DNA of 64,000 nucleotides from positions 248,001 through 312,000 of the forward strand of contig CANHRG010000002.1 in the NCBI GenBank assembly GCA_947463785.1, read 5' to 3'. Shown in pieces: positions 1 to 8,505 of the stretch; positions within the stretch are counted from its first letter, which is position 1, and each line of letters starts with the position of its first letter. The DNA comes from Sphingobacteriaceae bacterium. Its GTDB lineage: Bacteria; Bacteroidota; Bacteroidia; Sphingobacteriales; Sphingobacteriaceae. Position numbers and translations under genes: made by a program. Under the pieces are notes generated by a model that ran no database searches, was not told the DNA's origin, and was given only the letters and a program-made list of their open reading frames with translations.

Positions 1-2278
1 ACTCTCGAATTAGTTTCCGGAGTATACCATCGCCTTTACCGTGGATGATTTTTAGGCTTGAATATCCGGATACAATTGCCCTATCGAGTAATTTTTCAAT
101 ATCGGCTAAAGCTTCTTCTCCACGTTTACCACGCACATCAATTTCTGGACTAAATTGAGCAGAATCACTAATTGATAAGGTATTTGACTTTCTAATCGAT
201 TTGGGCACTTCAGCATTTTTTACTTTTTGCACCCGGTTCTTTTTAACCACCGAACGCAACTCGCCCATCGCCAAAATCAAATTGTCTTTAGCTAGGCCCA
301 TTACTTGTGCCAGAGTATCCGAATCTTCTAATTTCACCCAATCTCCAACGGCAAATTCCTGACTTTGTTGAGCAAGAGACTGTTGTTTAGGCTTCGATTT
401 GAGTTCGTGTTTTTGTAGCTCTTGAGCTAAATCTTTACGGAGTGCTTGTGTTTTAGCTTTATCAGCCTTTGAACTTTTAATTGCTGCAATGGTATTTTCT
501 ACCAGTTTGTTGGCATTTTTAATAATCTGTTGGGCTTCCAGTTTTGCTTCCTTCAAAATTGTTTTTTTCTGCTCGTCAAAATATGCTTTCAGCTGCCTAT
601 TCTCGTCTAATAAGGCTTTAACTTGGGTTTCCTGATGTGCAAGCTTCGTTTTCTGATCGATAAGTTCTTTTTTATCACGCTCCAGATCCACCAATAGCGT
701 ATCAACTTTTTTCTGTTGGGTACCAACTTTTTTCTTGGCTAAGTCTAGAATACTTGGATTGAGACCAATTTTTTGAGCAATTTCAAAAGCGTAAGAACTT
801 CCCGGTTTCCCAACTTCTAAGATGTAAAGCGGGTTCATTTGCTGATTATCAAACAGCATTGAGGCATTTTCTAATCCTTCTGTTGCACCGGCAAAATTTT
901 TCAGGTTAGAATAGTGCGTAGTAACCACTCCTCTTACCTTTTTACGATTTAAATTTTCTAAAACAGCTTCAGCCATGGGCCCACCAAACTGTGGATCGGT
1001 ACCAGTACCAAACTCATCAATCAATACCAGGGTTTTGGCATTTGCGAATTCCGTGAAATGCTTCATTTTAGACAAATGCGCACTGTATGTACTTAAATCA
1101 CTCTCAATCGATTGATCATCACCTATGTCTGCAAATAGTTGCTTGAAAATTCCGATACGGGAATTGGGATCTGCAGGAATAAGTAAGCCCGACTGAACCA
1201 TCATCTGCAACAGCCCCACAGTTTTCATACAAACCGATTTACCTCCGGCATTGGGTCCGGAAACCAGGATTACCCGGCTTTTTTCATCAATTTGAATATT
1301 TAAAGGAATAACCGATTGACCTTCTTCTTTCAAATTGAGATACAATAAAGGGTGACGAGCGTTTTTTAAATTAATACTTGATTCAGTGACCAATTCAGGA
1401 ATTTCACCTTCAATATCTCGAGCAAATAAGGCTTTAGCACGAACAAAATCTAGTTTAGTTAGCAGACCATGATACGAGAGCAATATGGGTACATGTGGGC
1501 GGAGTTGATCGGTAAGCTCCGTTAATATCCGAATCACTTCCCTCCTGCGGTCAAATTCTAAATCTCGAATCAGATTATTTAACTGAAAAACCTCCTCAGG
1601 CTCTATAAAAACTGTTTGTCCAGAGGCCGATTCGTCGTGTATAAAACCCTTCAGTTTACGTTTATTTTCTGCTAGCAAAGGAATACACAAGCGTCCCTCA
1701 CGCACAGTCAAACTCCCATCAGCAGTCCAACCATTATTTTGTGCTTGTTTAAAAACCTGATCAATCTTTTTTCGGGCATCCTGTTCTGCTTTAACCAAAC
1801 TGGCCGATAAATCAGCCAAAGCAGGCGAAGCATTTGGTTTAATCTTTCCTTTGGCGTCAATTACTCGCTCCACTTGCTGAACAATTGATTTTTCAATAGG
1901 AAGGTGTTCGAAAAGTGCTTCTAAGTTAGGATACAATTGTGCCCGCTCATTGAAATAACCAATTACCGAGAAAACGGTATTTAGCGATAGTAATACCTGA
2001 AAACACTCCTCCTCACTTAAAAAAGTACCTTCAATTTTTATCTTATCGGCAATCGATTTAATGTCGAATAAATGCGTGATCTGAAGCGGAGTATCCGATT
2101 CCAAAATCGTTTTAAACTCGCTGGTTTGCCGAAGAAATTTATTGATTTGATCAAAATTACTTTGCATGGTCATTTTCTCAACCATGTTTTGACCCATAGG
2201 GCTCAAGCAATGAGTTTTAATCAACTCTTTGATTTCACTAAAACCTAATTTATCGCTGGCATTCGATGGGTAAATCAT
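1..2278 (-). CDS. mutS2: Endonuclease MutS2 (3' end cut by window edge)
   Basis: MutS2 family ATPase/nuclease, known for suppressing recombination or for rescue of collided ribosomes. About 759 residues are visible; the C-terminus lies outside the window. Seen: an ATP-binding P-loop GPNAGGKS near residue 340, a Walker B region LVLIDEFGTGTD near 420, a long charged coiled region near 520-600, and at the edge the Smr signature HGKGDGIL, so the Smr nuclease domain has begun. The start ATG at 2278 gives MIYPSNASDKLGFSEI and lies 6 nt after the DUF4296 stop, so the two genes probably share a transcript. The domain order and Smr motif separate it from mismatch-repair MutS. Confidence 0.96.
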   Translation of the reverse strand, partial: MIYPSNASDKLGFSEIKELIKTHCLSPMGQNMVEKMTMQSNFDQINKFLRQTSEFKTILESDTPLQITHLFDIKSIADKIKIEGTFLSEEECFQVLLSLNTVFSVIGYFNERAQLYPNLEALFEHLPIEKSIVQQVERVIDAKGKIKPNASPALADLSASLVKAEQDARKKIDQVFKQAQNNGWTADGSLTVREGRLCIPLLAENKRKLKGFIHDESASGQTVFIEPEEVFQLNNLIRDLEFDRRREVIRILTELTDQLRPHVPILLSYHGLLTKLDFVRAKALFARDIEGEIPELVTESSINLKNARHPLLYLNLKEEGQSVIPLNIQIDEKSRVILVSGPNAGGKSVCMKTVGLLQMMVQSGLLIPADPNSRIGIFKQLFADIGDDQSIESDLSTYSAHLSKMKHFTEFANAKTLVLIDEFGTGTDPQFGGPMAEAVLENLNRKKVRGVVTTHYSNLKNFAGATEGLENASMLFDNQQMNPLYILEVGKPGSSYAFEIAQKIGLNPSILDLAKKKVGTQQKKVDTLLVDLERDKKELIDQKTKLAHQETQVKALLDENRQLKAYFDEQKKTILKEAKLEAQQIIKNANKLVENTIAAIKSSKADKAKTQALRKDLAQELQKHELKSKPKQQSLAQQSQEFAVGDWVKLEDSDTLAQVMGLAKDNLILAMGELRSVVKKNRVQKVKNAEVPKSIRKSNTLSISDSAQFSPEIDVRGKRGEEALADIEKLLDRAIVSGYSSLKIIHGKGDGILRKLIRE

Positions 2279-2284
2279 CAGCAA

Positions 2285-2638
2285 TTATTCAACGGGTTTA
2301 GTTTTCGAGGAAGGCTTTACTTGCTTTTCTAAGGCTCGGTATTCGGCAGCAATTTGACTGTACATCGAATCCAGCAAAATGGGCTGTTCCGAATAATAGC
2401 GCAAACTCTTCTCAAACGTGCGGTAATCTGTTTGATGATTTTTAAAGATCTGTTTAAAGTAAACAGGCGCTACCTTCTCCATACTATCCATCGGCAGGGT
2501 ATTTAAATACGCATTCGCCAAATGCATGTCTTTCAACACAGACTTCATATCCTGCTCATTCAATACCCCTTCAGGACGAGGCGAACTGCAGGAAAAAATG
2601 AAAATCAAGAGCGGAACAAGCTTTAATAATTGCTTCAT
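2285..2638 (-). CDS. DUF4296 domain lipoprotein
   Basis: Small exported protein of 117 residues. Residues 1-17 are a lipoprotein signal peptide ending in a lipobox-like FIFSCS, with Cys17 as the probable lipidated residue. The body begins with the DUF4296-type stretch LNEQDMKSVLKDMHLANAY, a family of unknown function restricted to Bacteroidota. It is the first gene of a two-gene minus-strand unit with mutS2 and is divergent from yggS. The family call rests on overall resemblance; no function can be given. Confidence 0.85.
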   Translation of the reverse strand: MKQLLKLVPLLIFIFSCSSPRPEGVLNEQDMKSVLKDMHLANAYLNTLPMDSMEKVAPVYFKQIFKNHQTDYRTFEKSLRYYSEQPILLDSMYSQIAAEYRALEKQVKPSSKTKPVE

Positions 2639-2686
2639 TTAGTAACTTAGCCAAATATCTGTAAAAACGATCAAAAGTACTCATAA

Positions 2687-3370
2687 ATGAGCATTGCAGC
2701 CAAGCTATCTTCACTCAAAAAAGAATTAGATCCGATAAAGGTAAAATTGATTGCCGTTTCCAAGACTAAACCCAATAGCGATATTCTTGAAGCATATGCT
2801 GCCGGACAACGCATTTTTGGAGAAAATCAGGTACAAGAGCTGGTAAAGAAATACGAAGAACTACCAAAAGACATTGAATGGCACCTCATCGGACATTTAC
2901 AGACCAATAAGGTAAAATACATTGTCCCTTTTGTAAGCCTCATTCATGGAGTAGATAGTTTGAAATTATTGATTGAGATCAATAAACAAGCATTAAAAAA
3001 CAACCGAATCATCGACTGTTTACTACAAATTTACATTGCCGATGAAGAAAGTAAATTTGGTTTAGACTTTGCAGAAGCTGTTGAACTCTTACGCTCTGAT
3101 GAGTTCAATGAACTAAAAAATATTCGCATAAGAGGTTTGATGGGCATAGCAACGAATACCGAAAACACCAAAAAAATTGCAGAAGAATTTTACGAGTTAA
3201 GAACCCTGTTTAAAGGAATCAAAACTTCGTTTTTCAGACATGATGATTATTTCACAGAATTATCAATGGGTATGTCTTCTGATTATAAAATTGCTATAGA
3301 ACAAGGCAGTACTATGGTTAGATTAGGCAGCACCATTTTTGGCGAGCGTAATTACAAAAAGAATAACTAA
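2687..3370 (+). CDS. YggS/PROSC-type pyridoxal phosphate homeostasis protein
   Basis: Cytosolic PLP-binding protein of 227 residues, the usual YggS length. The family is a single TIM-barrel that binds pyridoxal 5'-phosphate without known catalysis and balances vitamin B6 and amino-acid pools. Seen: LIAVSKTKP with the PLP-binding lysine (about residue 26), FGENQVQEL, WHLIGHLQTNK and the C-terminal LSMGMSSDY and GSTMVRLGSTIFG phosphate-binding motifs, all characteristic. It is the first of a plus-strand run continuing into the GNAT protein 4 nt downstream. Confidence 0.96.
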   Translation: MSIAAKLSSLKKELDPIKVKLIAVSKTKPNSDILEAYAAGQRIFGENQVQELVKKYEELPKDIEWHLIGHLQTNKVKYIVPFVSLIHGVDSLKLLIEINKQALKNNRIIDCLLQIYIADEESKFGLDFAEAVELLRSDEFNELKNIRIRGLMGIATNTENTKKIAEEFYELRTLFKGIKTSFFRHDDYFTELSMGMSSDYKIAIEQGSTMVRLGSTIFGERNYKKNN

Positions 3371-3374
3371 ACGT

Positions 3375-3854
3375 ATGAATCAGGTTAAACTTAGAGTAGC
3401 AGAAGAAAAAGATTGCCAACGCTTACTCGAATTGATTAAAGAATTGGCCGAATACGAAAGAGCACCTGAAGAGGTAACCGTTACTCTAGCCGAATTTAAA
3501 GATGCTGGTTTTGGCAAAAAGCCTGTATGGAAAGCTTTTGTTGCTGAGTTAGATGGAGTTATTCAAGGTTTTGCTTTGTACTACGTGCGGTACTCAACCT
3601 GGAAAGGCTGTCGCTTATATTTGGAAGATTTCGTGGTAACCGAGGCCTTAAGAGGAAAAGGAATTGGCAAACTGTTATTCGAAACAATCATCCAGGAAGC
3701 TCAAGATTTGGGTTTTAACGGAATGACTTGGCAAGTGCTCGACTGGAATGAACCTGCATTGAACTTTTACAGCAAATACGAAGCTAATATTGAACCAGGC
3801 TGGTTAAATGGATCTTTGAGCAAGGATCAGATTCGTAATTTTCAATCAACATAA
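3375..3854 (+). CDS. GNAT family N-acetyltransferase
   Basis: Predicted acetyl-CoA-dependent N-acetyltransferase of 159 residues. Seen: the acetyl-CoA binding motif RGKGIGKLLFE near residue 95, preceded by the LEDFVVTEALRG strand, and a C-terminal WNEPALNFYSKY typical of diamine/spermidine-type GNATs. I chose ATG 3375 (MNQVKLRVAEE) because the upstream in-frame extension to 3339 only overlaps yggS and does not look like GNAT sequence. The substrate is unknown; a polyamine or amino acid is possible. It is probably cotranscribed with yggS and the aspartate kinase. Confidence 0.9.
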   Translation: MNQVKLRVAEEKDCQRLLELIKELAEYERAPEEVTVTLAEFKDAGFGKKPVWKAFVAELDGVIQGFALYYVRYSTWKGCRLYLEDFVVTEALRGKGIGKLLFETIIQEAQDLGFNGMTWQVLDWNEPALNFYSKYEANIEPGWLNGSLSKDQIRNFQST

Positions 3855-3864
3855 AGTTTTGGTA

Positions 3865-5121
3865 ATGGCTCAAGTATTCAAATTTGGTGGTGCATCGGTA
3901 AAAGATGCCGAAGGCGTTCAGAACCTGGCACGAATTGTCAAGTTAAATCAGGATAAAGAACTGCTGATAGTTATTTCAGCGATGGGCAAAACCACCAATG
4001 CACTCGAACGCTTAAACCAGGCGCACCTCGAAGGAGCCTCCACCATAGAGATCTTAAACGAAATTAAAGAAGTGCACTTTAGTATTTTAAAAGCACTTTT
4101 TACCGATAGCAAGCATCCTATTTACGACGAAATAACCAACACTTTTGTAGAAATTGAATGGGTTCTAGAAGACGAGCCTCATCCCGATCCAGATTTCAAC
4201 TACGATCAACTAGTTTCAGTTGGTGAGTTACTTTCCACCAAAATTGTTGCGGCTTACTTGAATGAAACCGGACTAAAAACCAAATGGCTCGATGCCCGCA
4301 GCTATATTCAAACCGATAATACCTACCGCGAAGGACAGGTAAATTGGCAAAAAACGGAAGAACTCATTCAAAAATCGATTCCTCAACTACTCAAAGATCA
4401 GTTTTGTATAACGCAAGGCTTTATTGGGGGAACATCCGAAAACTTTACAACCACACTAGGCCGTGAAGGTTCTGATTATTCTGCTGCCATTTTTGCCAAG
4501 GCATTGGCTGCTGAAAATGTAACCATCTGGAAAGACGTTCCCGGAGTGCTGAATGCAGATCCGAAATTGTTCCCCAATACTGTGAAATTTGATCAGCTCA
4601 GTTATCTGGAGGCCATCGAAATGACCTATTATGGTGCAACCGTAATTCACCCTAAAACTATTAAACCATTGCAAAATGCGTGCATTCCGCTATGGGTTAA
4701 ACCCTTCGGCGATCCAGCAGCAAGTGGAACCATCATTTCTGATAAGCAACAAGAACAGCTTGTCCCTGCAGTTATTGTTAAAAAAGATCAGGTATTAATT
4801 TCTATATCAACTAAGGATTACTCTTTCATAACTGAGGATCATTTAAGCGAAATTTTTACCGCTTTCGCAGGATGTCATACCAAGATCAATATGATGCAGG
4901 TTTCGGCCTTGAGTTTTTCCGTTTGCATTGATCAGAACAGCAGACGATTCAAGCAACTCACCGAAATCCTATCCAATTCATTCAAGATTAAATACAACGA
5001 AGGCCTGCAATTGGTAACTATACGTCATTTTACTAAACAATTACTCGACGAATTAAGTGCCGATAAACGCATTTTTATGGAACAACTGAGTAGAAATACC
5101 GCTCAATTAGTTTTACAGTAA
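3865..5121 (+). CDS. Aspartate kinase (monofunctional)
   Basis: Phosphorylates L-aspartate at the start of lysine, threonine and methionine synthesis. The protein has 418 residues. Seen: the N-terminal KFGGASV motif (KFGGTS class), VSAMGKTTNAL, TTLGREGSDYSA and a KDVPGVLNADPK nucleotide/aspartate-binding stretch, followed by an ACT-like regulatory region in the last 120 residues. No homoserine dehydrogenase domain follows, so it is monofunctional. I chose ATG 3865 (MAQVFKFGG); the frame also offers TTG two codons earlier. It starts 10 nt after the GNAT stop and is followed after 1 nt by the methyltransferase gene. Confidence 0.94.
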   Translation: MAQVFKFGGASVKDAEGVQNLARIVKLNQDKELLIVISAMGKTTNALERLNQAHLEGASTIEILNEIKEVHFSILKALFTDSKHPIYDEITNTFVEIEWVLEDEPHPDPDFNYDQLVSVGELLSTKIVAAYLNETGLKTKWLDARSYIQTDNTYREGQVNWQKTEELIQKSIPQLLKDQFCITQGFIGGTSENFTTTLGREGSDYSAAIFAKALAAENVTIWKDVPGVLNADPKLFPNTVKFDQLSYLEAIEMTYYGATVIHPKTIKPLQNACIPLWVKPFGDPAASGTIISDKQQEQLVPAVIVKKDQVLISISTKDYSFITEDHLSEIFTAFAGCHTKINMMQVSALSFSVCIDQNSRRFKQLTEILSNSFKIKYNEGLQLVTIRHFTKQLLDELSADKRIFMEQLSRNTAQLVLQ

Positions 5122-5122
5122 G

Positions 5123-6304
5123 TTGAATCCGAACATCCTAGTACCCGAAGTGCAGCAATTTATTCAGGAAAACCTGAATATCGATTTAACACGGCTGGTA
5201 TTAAGTAAAAGCCCCTTCCTCAACATCAGTTCAAAAGAATTGGCTGAGCAAATTGCGGGTAAAAAAACAGCCGAGAAAAAGCTACCTAACTGGTTCAAAA
5301 CCCCGTTCGTGTATTATCCGCCGAAATTGGCCCTGGAACAATGTTCTTCTGAGCAAACTGCTGCCTATAAAAGCCGTCTGCTTAGAGGCACAACGCTAGT
5401 AGATTTAACCGGCGGTATGGGGGTTGATACCTTTGCTTTTGCTCGAAAAGCTGAACAGGTCATTCATATTGAAAAACAGACCCAACTATCTGAAATTACT
5501 AGGCATAATGCACAGACCTTAGGCTTAAAAAACATTCAATTTGTAGTTTCTGAAGCAGAAAATTGGCTTAAAAATAATTCAGGACATTGGGATACCGTCT
5601 ACCTCGATCCATCAAGAAGAATTTCGGGGCAAAAAGTTTTTAGACTAAGCGACTGTGAACCCAACATCGTTCAATTACAAGAAAAAATATTTGAGTTTAG
5701 TCCCTACATTATCGTTAAAACCGCTCCCCTGCTTGATCTTAAATCTGGCTTGACTGAATTAAAACAAGTGTGCGAAATACACGTGATCAGTGTAAACAAC
5801 GAAATGAAAGAAGTGCTCTGGGTTTTAGATAAAGATTTTAAGGGCACAGAGCCTACAATTCACTGTATTGGACTATCCAACTCAGAGGAGCAAAGTTTTG
5901 CCTTCAAGCTATCAGAAGAAAAAAATTATCAAATTGACCAGTATGCTAAAATTCAAGAATACTTCTATGAACCCGATGCCGCTTGGCTCAAAGCCGGTTG
6001 TTTTAAAATTATAACCCAGCAGTATAACGTAGGCAAATTGCATACACATACGCATTTATACACCTCAGATATTGTAATCAATAACTTTCCGGGGCGAAAA
6101 TTCAAGGTGAATCGTGTGTATTCTTACAAAGAATTCTGTAAATCTGAAATGCCCAAGCTGGCCAATATCAGTTGCCGCAATTTCCCACTAAATACAACTG
6201 AAATCCAAGCTAAGCATAAAATAAAAGATGGCGGTTTGCAGTATTTGTTTTTTTGTACCGACGAACAAAACGAACTTATTGTAGTAGAAACCCACAAGGT
6301 TTAA
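5123..6304 (+). CDS. THUMP-like/PG_1098 class I SAM-dependent methyltransferase
   Basis: Predicted SAM-dependent methyltransferase of 393 residues, typical of Bacteroidota. Seen: the SAM-binding motif DLTGGMGVDTFAFA near residue 95, an acidic strand VIHIEKQ, and YLDPSRR near residue 164 in the position of the catalytic motif IV. The C-terminal part resembles the PG_1098 ferredoxin-like/THUMP-like region (FPGRKFKVNRVYSYKEF). An RNA substrate is likely but unproven. It starts with TTG at 5123, one base after the aspartate kinase stop, which suggests translational coupling. It ends before the hairpin at 6312-6337. Confidence 0.86.
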   Translation: MNPNILVPEVQQFIQENLNIDLTRLVLSKSPFLNISSKELAEQIAGKKTAEKKLPNWFKTPFVYYPPKLALEQCSSEQTAAYKSRLLRGTTLVDLTGGMGVDTFAFARKAEQVIHIEKQTQLSEITRHNAQTLGLKNIQFVVSEAENWLKNNSGHWDTVYLDPSRRISGQKVFRLSDCEPNIVQLQEKIFEFSPYIIVKTAPLLDLKSGLTELKQVCEIHVISVNNEMKEVLWVLDKDFKGTEPTIHCIGLSNSEEQSFAFKLSEEKNYQIDQYAKIQEYFYEPDAAWLKAGCFKIITQQYNVGKLHTHTHLYTSDIVINNFPGRKFKVNRVYSYKEFCKSEMPKLANISCRNFPLNTTEIQAKHKIKDGGLQYLFFCTDEQNELIVVETHKV

Positions 6305-6311
6305 ACTAAAA

Positions 6312-6337
6312 AAGCCCCGCTAAACGTAGCGAGGCTT
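6312..6337 (-). terminator. Rho-independent terminator of the cold-shock gene
   Basis: An 11-bp stem with one mismatch (AAGCCCCGCTA / TAGCGAGGCTT, loop AACG). Read on the minus strand it is followed by a T-run, so it fits the end of the cold-shock transcript. It may also stop the convergent methyltransferase operon. Confidence 0.8.
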
Positions 6338-6360
6338 AAACCATGGTTATATAAGGTATA

Positions 6361-6558
6361 TTATACTTTCTTCACTTGTACAGCCTGTAAACCTTTACGA
6401 CCCTCTTCTACTTCATACTCCACATCATCATTGTCTTTCAAGGTACCATTTCCACCCTCAACGTCCTTAAAATGAACGAAGATATCAGTTCCATCCTCTT
6501 GAACGATAAAACCATAACCTTTTTGGGTGTTAAACCATTTTACTTTTCCAGTTTTCAT
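6361..6558 (-). CDS. Cold-shock domain protein (CspA family)
   Basis: RNA/single-stranded DNA chaperone of 65 residues made of one cold-shock domain. Seen: KVKWFNTQKGYGFI with RNP1 (KGYGFI) and DIFVHF (RNP2), then the typical end GLQAVQVKKV. I chose MKTGKVKWF at 6558 to match the family. An alternative ATG at 6570 (adding MPII) sits 8 nt after a one-mismatch -7 box and cannot be excluded. It is monocistronic, with its own terminator and about 170 nt of AT-rich upstream DNA. Confidence 0.93.
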   Translation of the reverse strand: MKTGKVKWFNTQKGYGFIVQEDGTDIFVHFKDVEGGNGTLKDNDDVEYEVEEGRKGLQAVQVKKV

Positions 6559-6740
6559 AATAATTGGCATTAAAGATTCTAAACTAAATTATGTCTTTTG
6601 ATTATTTAAAATAATTCGAATCAGTTATAAAAATTTATATTTAAAATGAAGATACTGAAAAGCTTATAGCTTTTACAAGTTTATTTTCATCTGAATGCAA
6701 TAATTGGCAATCCTCAGACTAAGAGCCATTTGGGAATTGA

Positions 6741-7337
6741 TTAGCAGTCCATAAAATCGGCGACAGATAAAACGTCTAATCCAAGCTGCTGGGCTTCTGT
6801 TAGGCTGGCTGAGCCAATGAATAAAACCTCAGCGGTGCTTAACTGATTTTCGGATAAAACGGCAGTTAACGACTCATATTCATCTGCAAAAAACACTCTA
6901 AGGTATTGCCCCAAACCCTTCCATTCTACTTGTCTGATTTTATTCAATTGGCCTTCAGGATTACCTTTCGTCCAGATAAAAATCTGTTTTCGATCTAAAA
7001 CTAATTCCTGTAGCAAACTCAAAACAGGAGGATGCAATTCTAGTTTTAAAGGTAATTGAGCAGTCAATAATAATCGATCCAGATTTTCACGATACTTTAC
7101 ATCCAATCCGAAAGCCGCTACAGCCCTATCAAAAACCAGCTCAGGCCCATGGTGCTCATACACCGTTTTCATAAAATTAGTCAAGTCTGTTGCCGGAGGT
7201 ACCGTTTCTACATATTCGATAAAATTGGCAAATAGGTAATAAACCTGCAGGTAAAAGTCTTGTTCAGGATACAAAACTCCATCGAGTTCAAAAATAAAAA
7301 CCTTCTTTTTGGGGGCTATATCAGCGTAAGTCAACAT
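6741..7337 (-). CDS. HAD-like protein with degenerate active site
   Basis: Protein of 198 residues with a HAD-superfamily fold signature but altered catalysis. Motif I reads FIFELDGVLYP, so the nucleophilic aspartate (first D of DxDG) is glutamate. Motif II is present as IWTKGNP. Motif IV reads VLFIGSASLTEA and lacks the acidic pair that binds magnesium. A phosphatase activity is therefore doubtful; a binding or regulatory role is possible. The start ATG at 7337 overlaps the TGA stop of the upstream gene by one base (TGATG), so translation is coupled. It is the last gene of the LolD-type operon. The region 6571-6740 behind it has only a weak AT-rich hairpin near 6658-6674. Confidence 0.75.
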   Translation of the reverse strand: MLTYADIAPKKKVFIFELDGVLYPEQDFYLQVYYLFANFIEYVETVPPATDLTNFMKTVYEHHGPELVFDRAVAAFGLDVKYRENLDRLLLTAQLPLKLELHPPVLSLLQELVLDRKQIFIWTKGNPEGQLNKIRQVEWKGLGQYLRVFFADEYESLTAVLSENQLSTAEVLFIGSASLTEAQQLGLDVLSVADFMDC

Positions 7338-7744
7338 CAATCACAAAGTAATAAATGTAAGTCGTGCTCATTATGCCAAAACAAACCATCAACACGTTTT
7401 TCCAATTGACGAAAAACCGTCGTCTCAAATATTGGTATCTGAGTCTGATCCAGCTTAGTAGGCAGAACTAATTGAATTCCATACTCCTCAAATAAAAGTT
7501 TTGCATTCATTAAAGCCAAAACCTCCTTACGTCGAATGGTATAAACTTGGGTAATATTTTCTTCAAGGCAAAATTTGAGAAAATCTGCAATGTAGCTCGC
7601 GGATGAAGGCGAAGGCAATATCCGTAAGCTCGGCATTGGTGGCAATGGTTCGTAATCTCCAAAAAGTAAGTTATCCGAATTAAAAAGCGACTTTACCTTG
7701 TATGCGGCAGCAGAAGCTGCACCGGTTACTAAAACAAAAGACAT
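7337..7744 (-). CDS. Uncharacterised protein resembling an isolated pre-ATP-grasp domain
   Basis: Protein of 135 residues that I do not recognise with certainty. The N-terminus VLVTGAASAAAYKVKSLF looks like a Rossmann strand-loop-helix, and the length and order (GDYEPLPP, ITQVYTIRRKEVLALMNAKLLFEEYGI) resemble the pre-ATP-grasp domain that precedes ATP-grasp modules in CarB-type ligases. No ATP-grasp domain follows. There is no signal peptide or membrane segment. It lies 3 nt after the LolD-type gene and overlaps the HAD-like gene by one base, so the three are almost certainly cotranscribed. Confidence 0.6.
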   Translation of the reverse strand: MSFVLVTGAASAAAYKVKSLFNSDNLLFGDYEPLPPMPSLRILPSPSSASYIADFLKFCLEENITQVYTIRRKEVLALMNAKLLFEEYGIQLVLPTKLDQTQIPIFETTVFRQLEKRVDGLFWHNEHDLHLLLCD

Positions 7745-7747
7745 TTC

Positions 7748-8401
7748 TTAACTACTAAATCTCCCATCCTGCATCACCAAACATCGATCTGCCAGGGCAG
7801 CCAATTGCTCGTTGTGGGTTACAATTACAAAAGTATGGTTGTACTCATCCCTTAACTTCAAGAAAAGTTCATGCAAAGCTTGGGCATTTGCAGAATCCAG
7901 ATTACCTGAAGGTTCATCTGCCAAAATCACAGAAGGTTTATTAACCAAGGCTCTAGCCACAGCAACACGCTGTTGTTCACCTCCAGATAGCGCATCTGGT
8001 TTGTGGTGCATTCGCTCTGAAAGACCAAGTAAATTCAACAATTCTTGAGCACGAAGTTCTGCTTCAGACCGGCTTATACCTTGAATAAAAGCAGGAATAC
8101 ACACATTTTCTAATGCAGTAAACTCAGGTAGTAAATGATGAAATTGAAATACAAAACCAATGTTGTGGTTTCGAAATGCGTCTAATTGGTTAAGAGATAG
8201 TTGAAGAACCTGCTGGTTGTTCAGGCTGATTTCACCTGAATCAGGACGATCCAGAGTTCCTAAAATTTGCAAAAAGGTACTTTTTCCGGCACCAGAGGGG
8301 CCAACAATCGCTACAATCTCCCCGGTTTTCACTTCCAGGTCCACTCCTTTTAGAATGGATAATTCTCCAAAAGATTTGTGAATTCCTTTAGCAACAAGCA
8401 T
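7748..8401 (-). CDS. LolD/MacB-type ABC transporter ATP-binding protein
   Basis: Cytoplasmic ATPase subunit of 217 residues, probably for lipoprotein release or another MacB-like exporter. Seen: Walker [10 protein letters not shown] near residue 35, Q-loop [18 protein letters not shown], signature LSGGEQQR, Walker [13 protein letters not shown] and switch VTHN. The [16 protein letters not shown] stretch is typical of LolD. No permease gene is adjacent, so its membrane partner must be elsewhere. It is the first gene of a three-gene minus-strand operon and is divergent from sucC. Confidence 0.92.
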   Translation of the reverse strand: MLVAKGIHKSFGELSILKGVDLEVKTGEIVAIVGPSGAGKSTFLQILGTLDRPDSGEISLNNQQVLQLSLNQLDAFRNHNIGFVFQFHHLLPEFTALENVCIPAFIQGISRSEAELRAQELLNLLGLSERMHHKPDALSGGEQQRVAVARALVNKPSVILADEPSGNLDSANAQALHELFLKLRDEYNHTFVIVTHNEQLAALADRCLVMQDGRFSS

Positions 8402-8480
8402 GCGTGCAAGTTATTAATTAAAAGCAACAATTTAATGACTTATATCGTGACAATTAATTTTAAAAATGTGATCAAAATGT

Positions 8481-8488
8481 TAGTTTTG
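8481..8488 (+). promoter_or_regulatory. -7 promoter element of sucC
   Basis: TAGTTTTG matches the Bacteroidota sigma-factor -7 consensus TAnnTTTG and lies 17 nt before the sucC ATG, predicting a leader of about 10 nt. I see no clear -33 TTG. Confidence 0.5.
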
Positions 8489-8505
8489 GGACAAATTTAA
8501 ACCAA

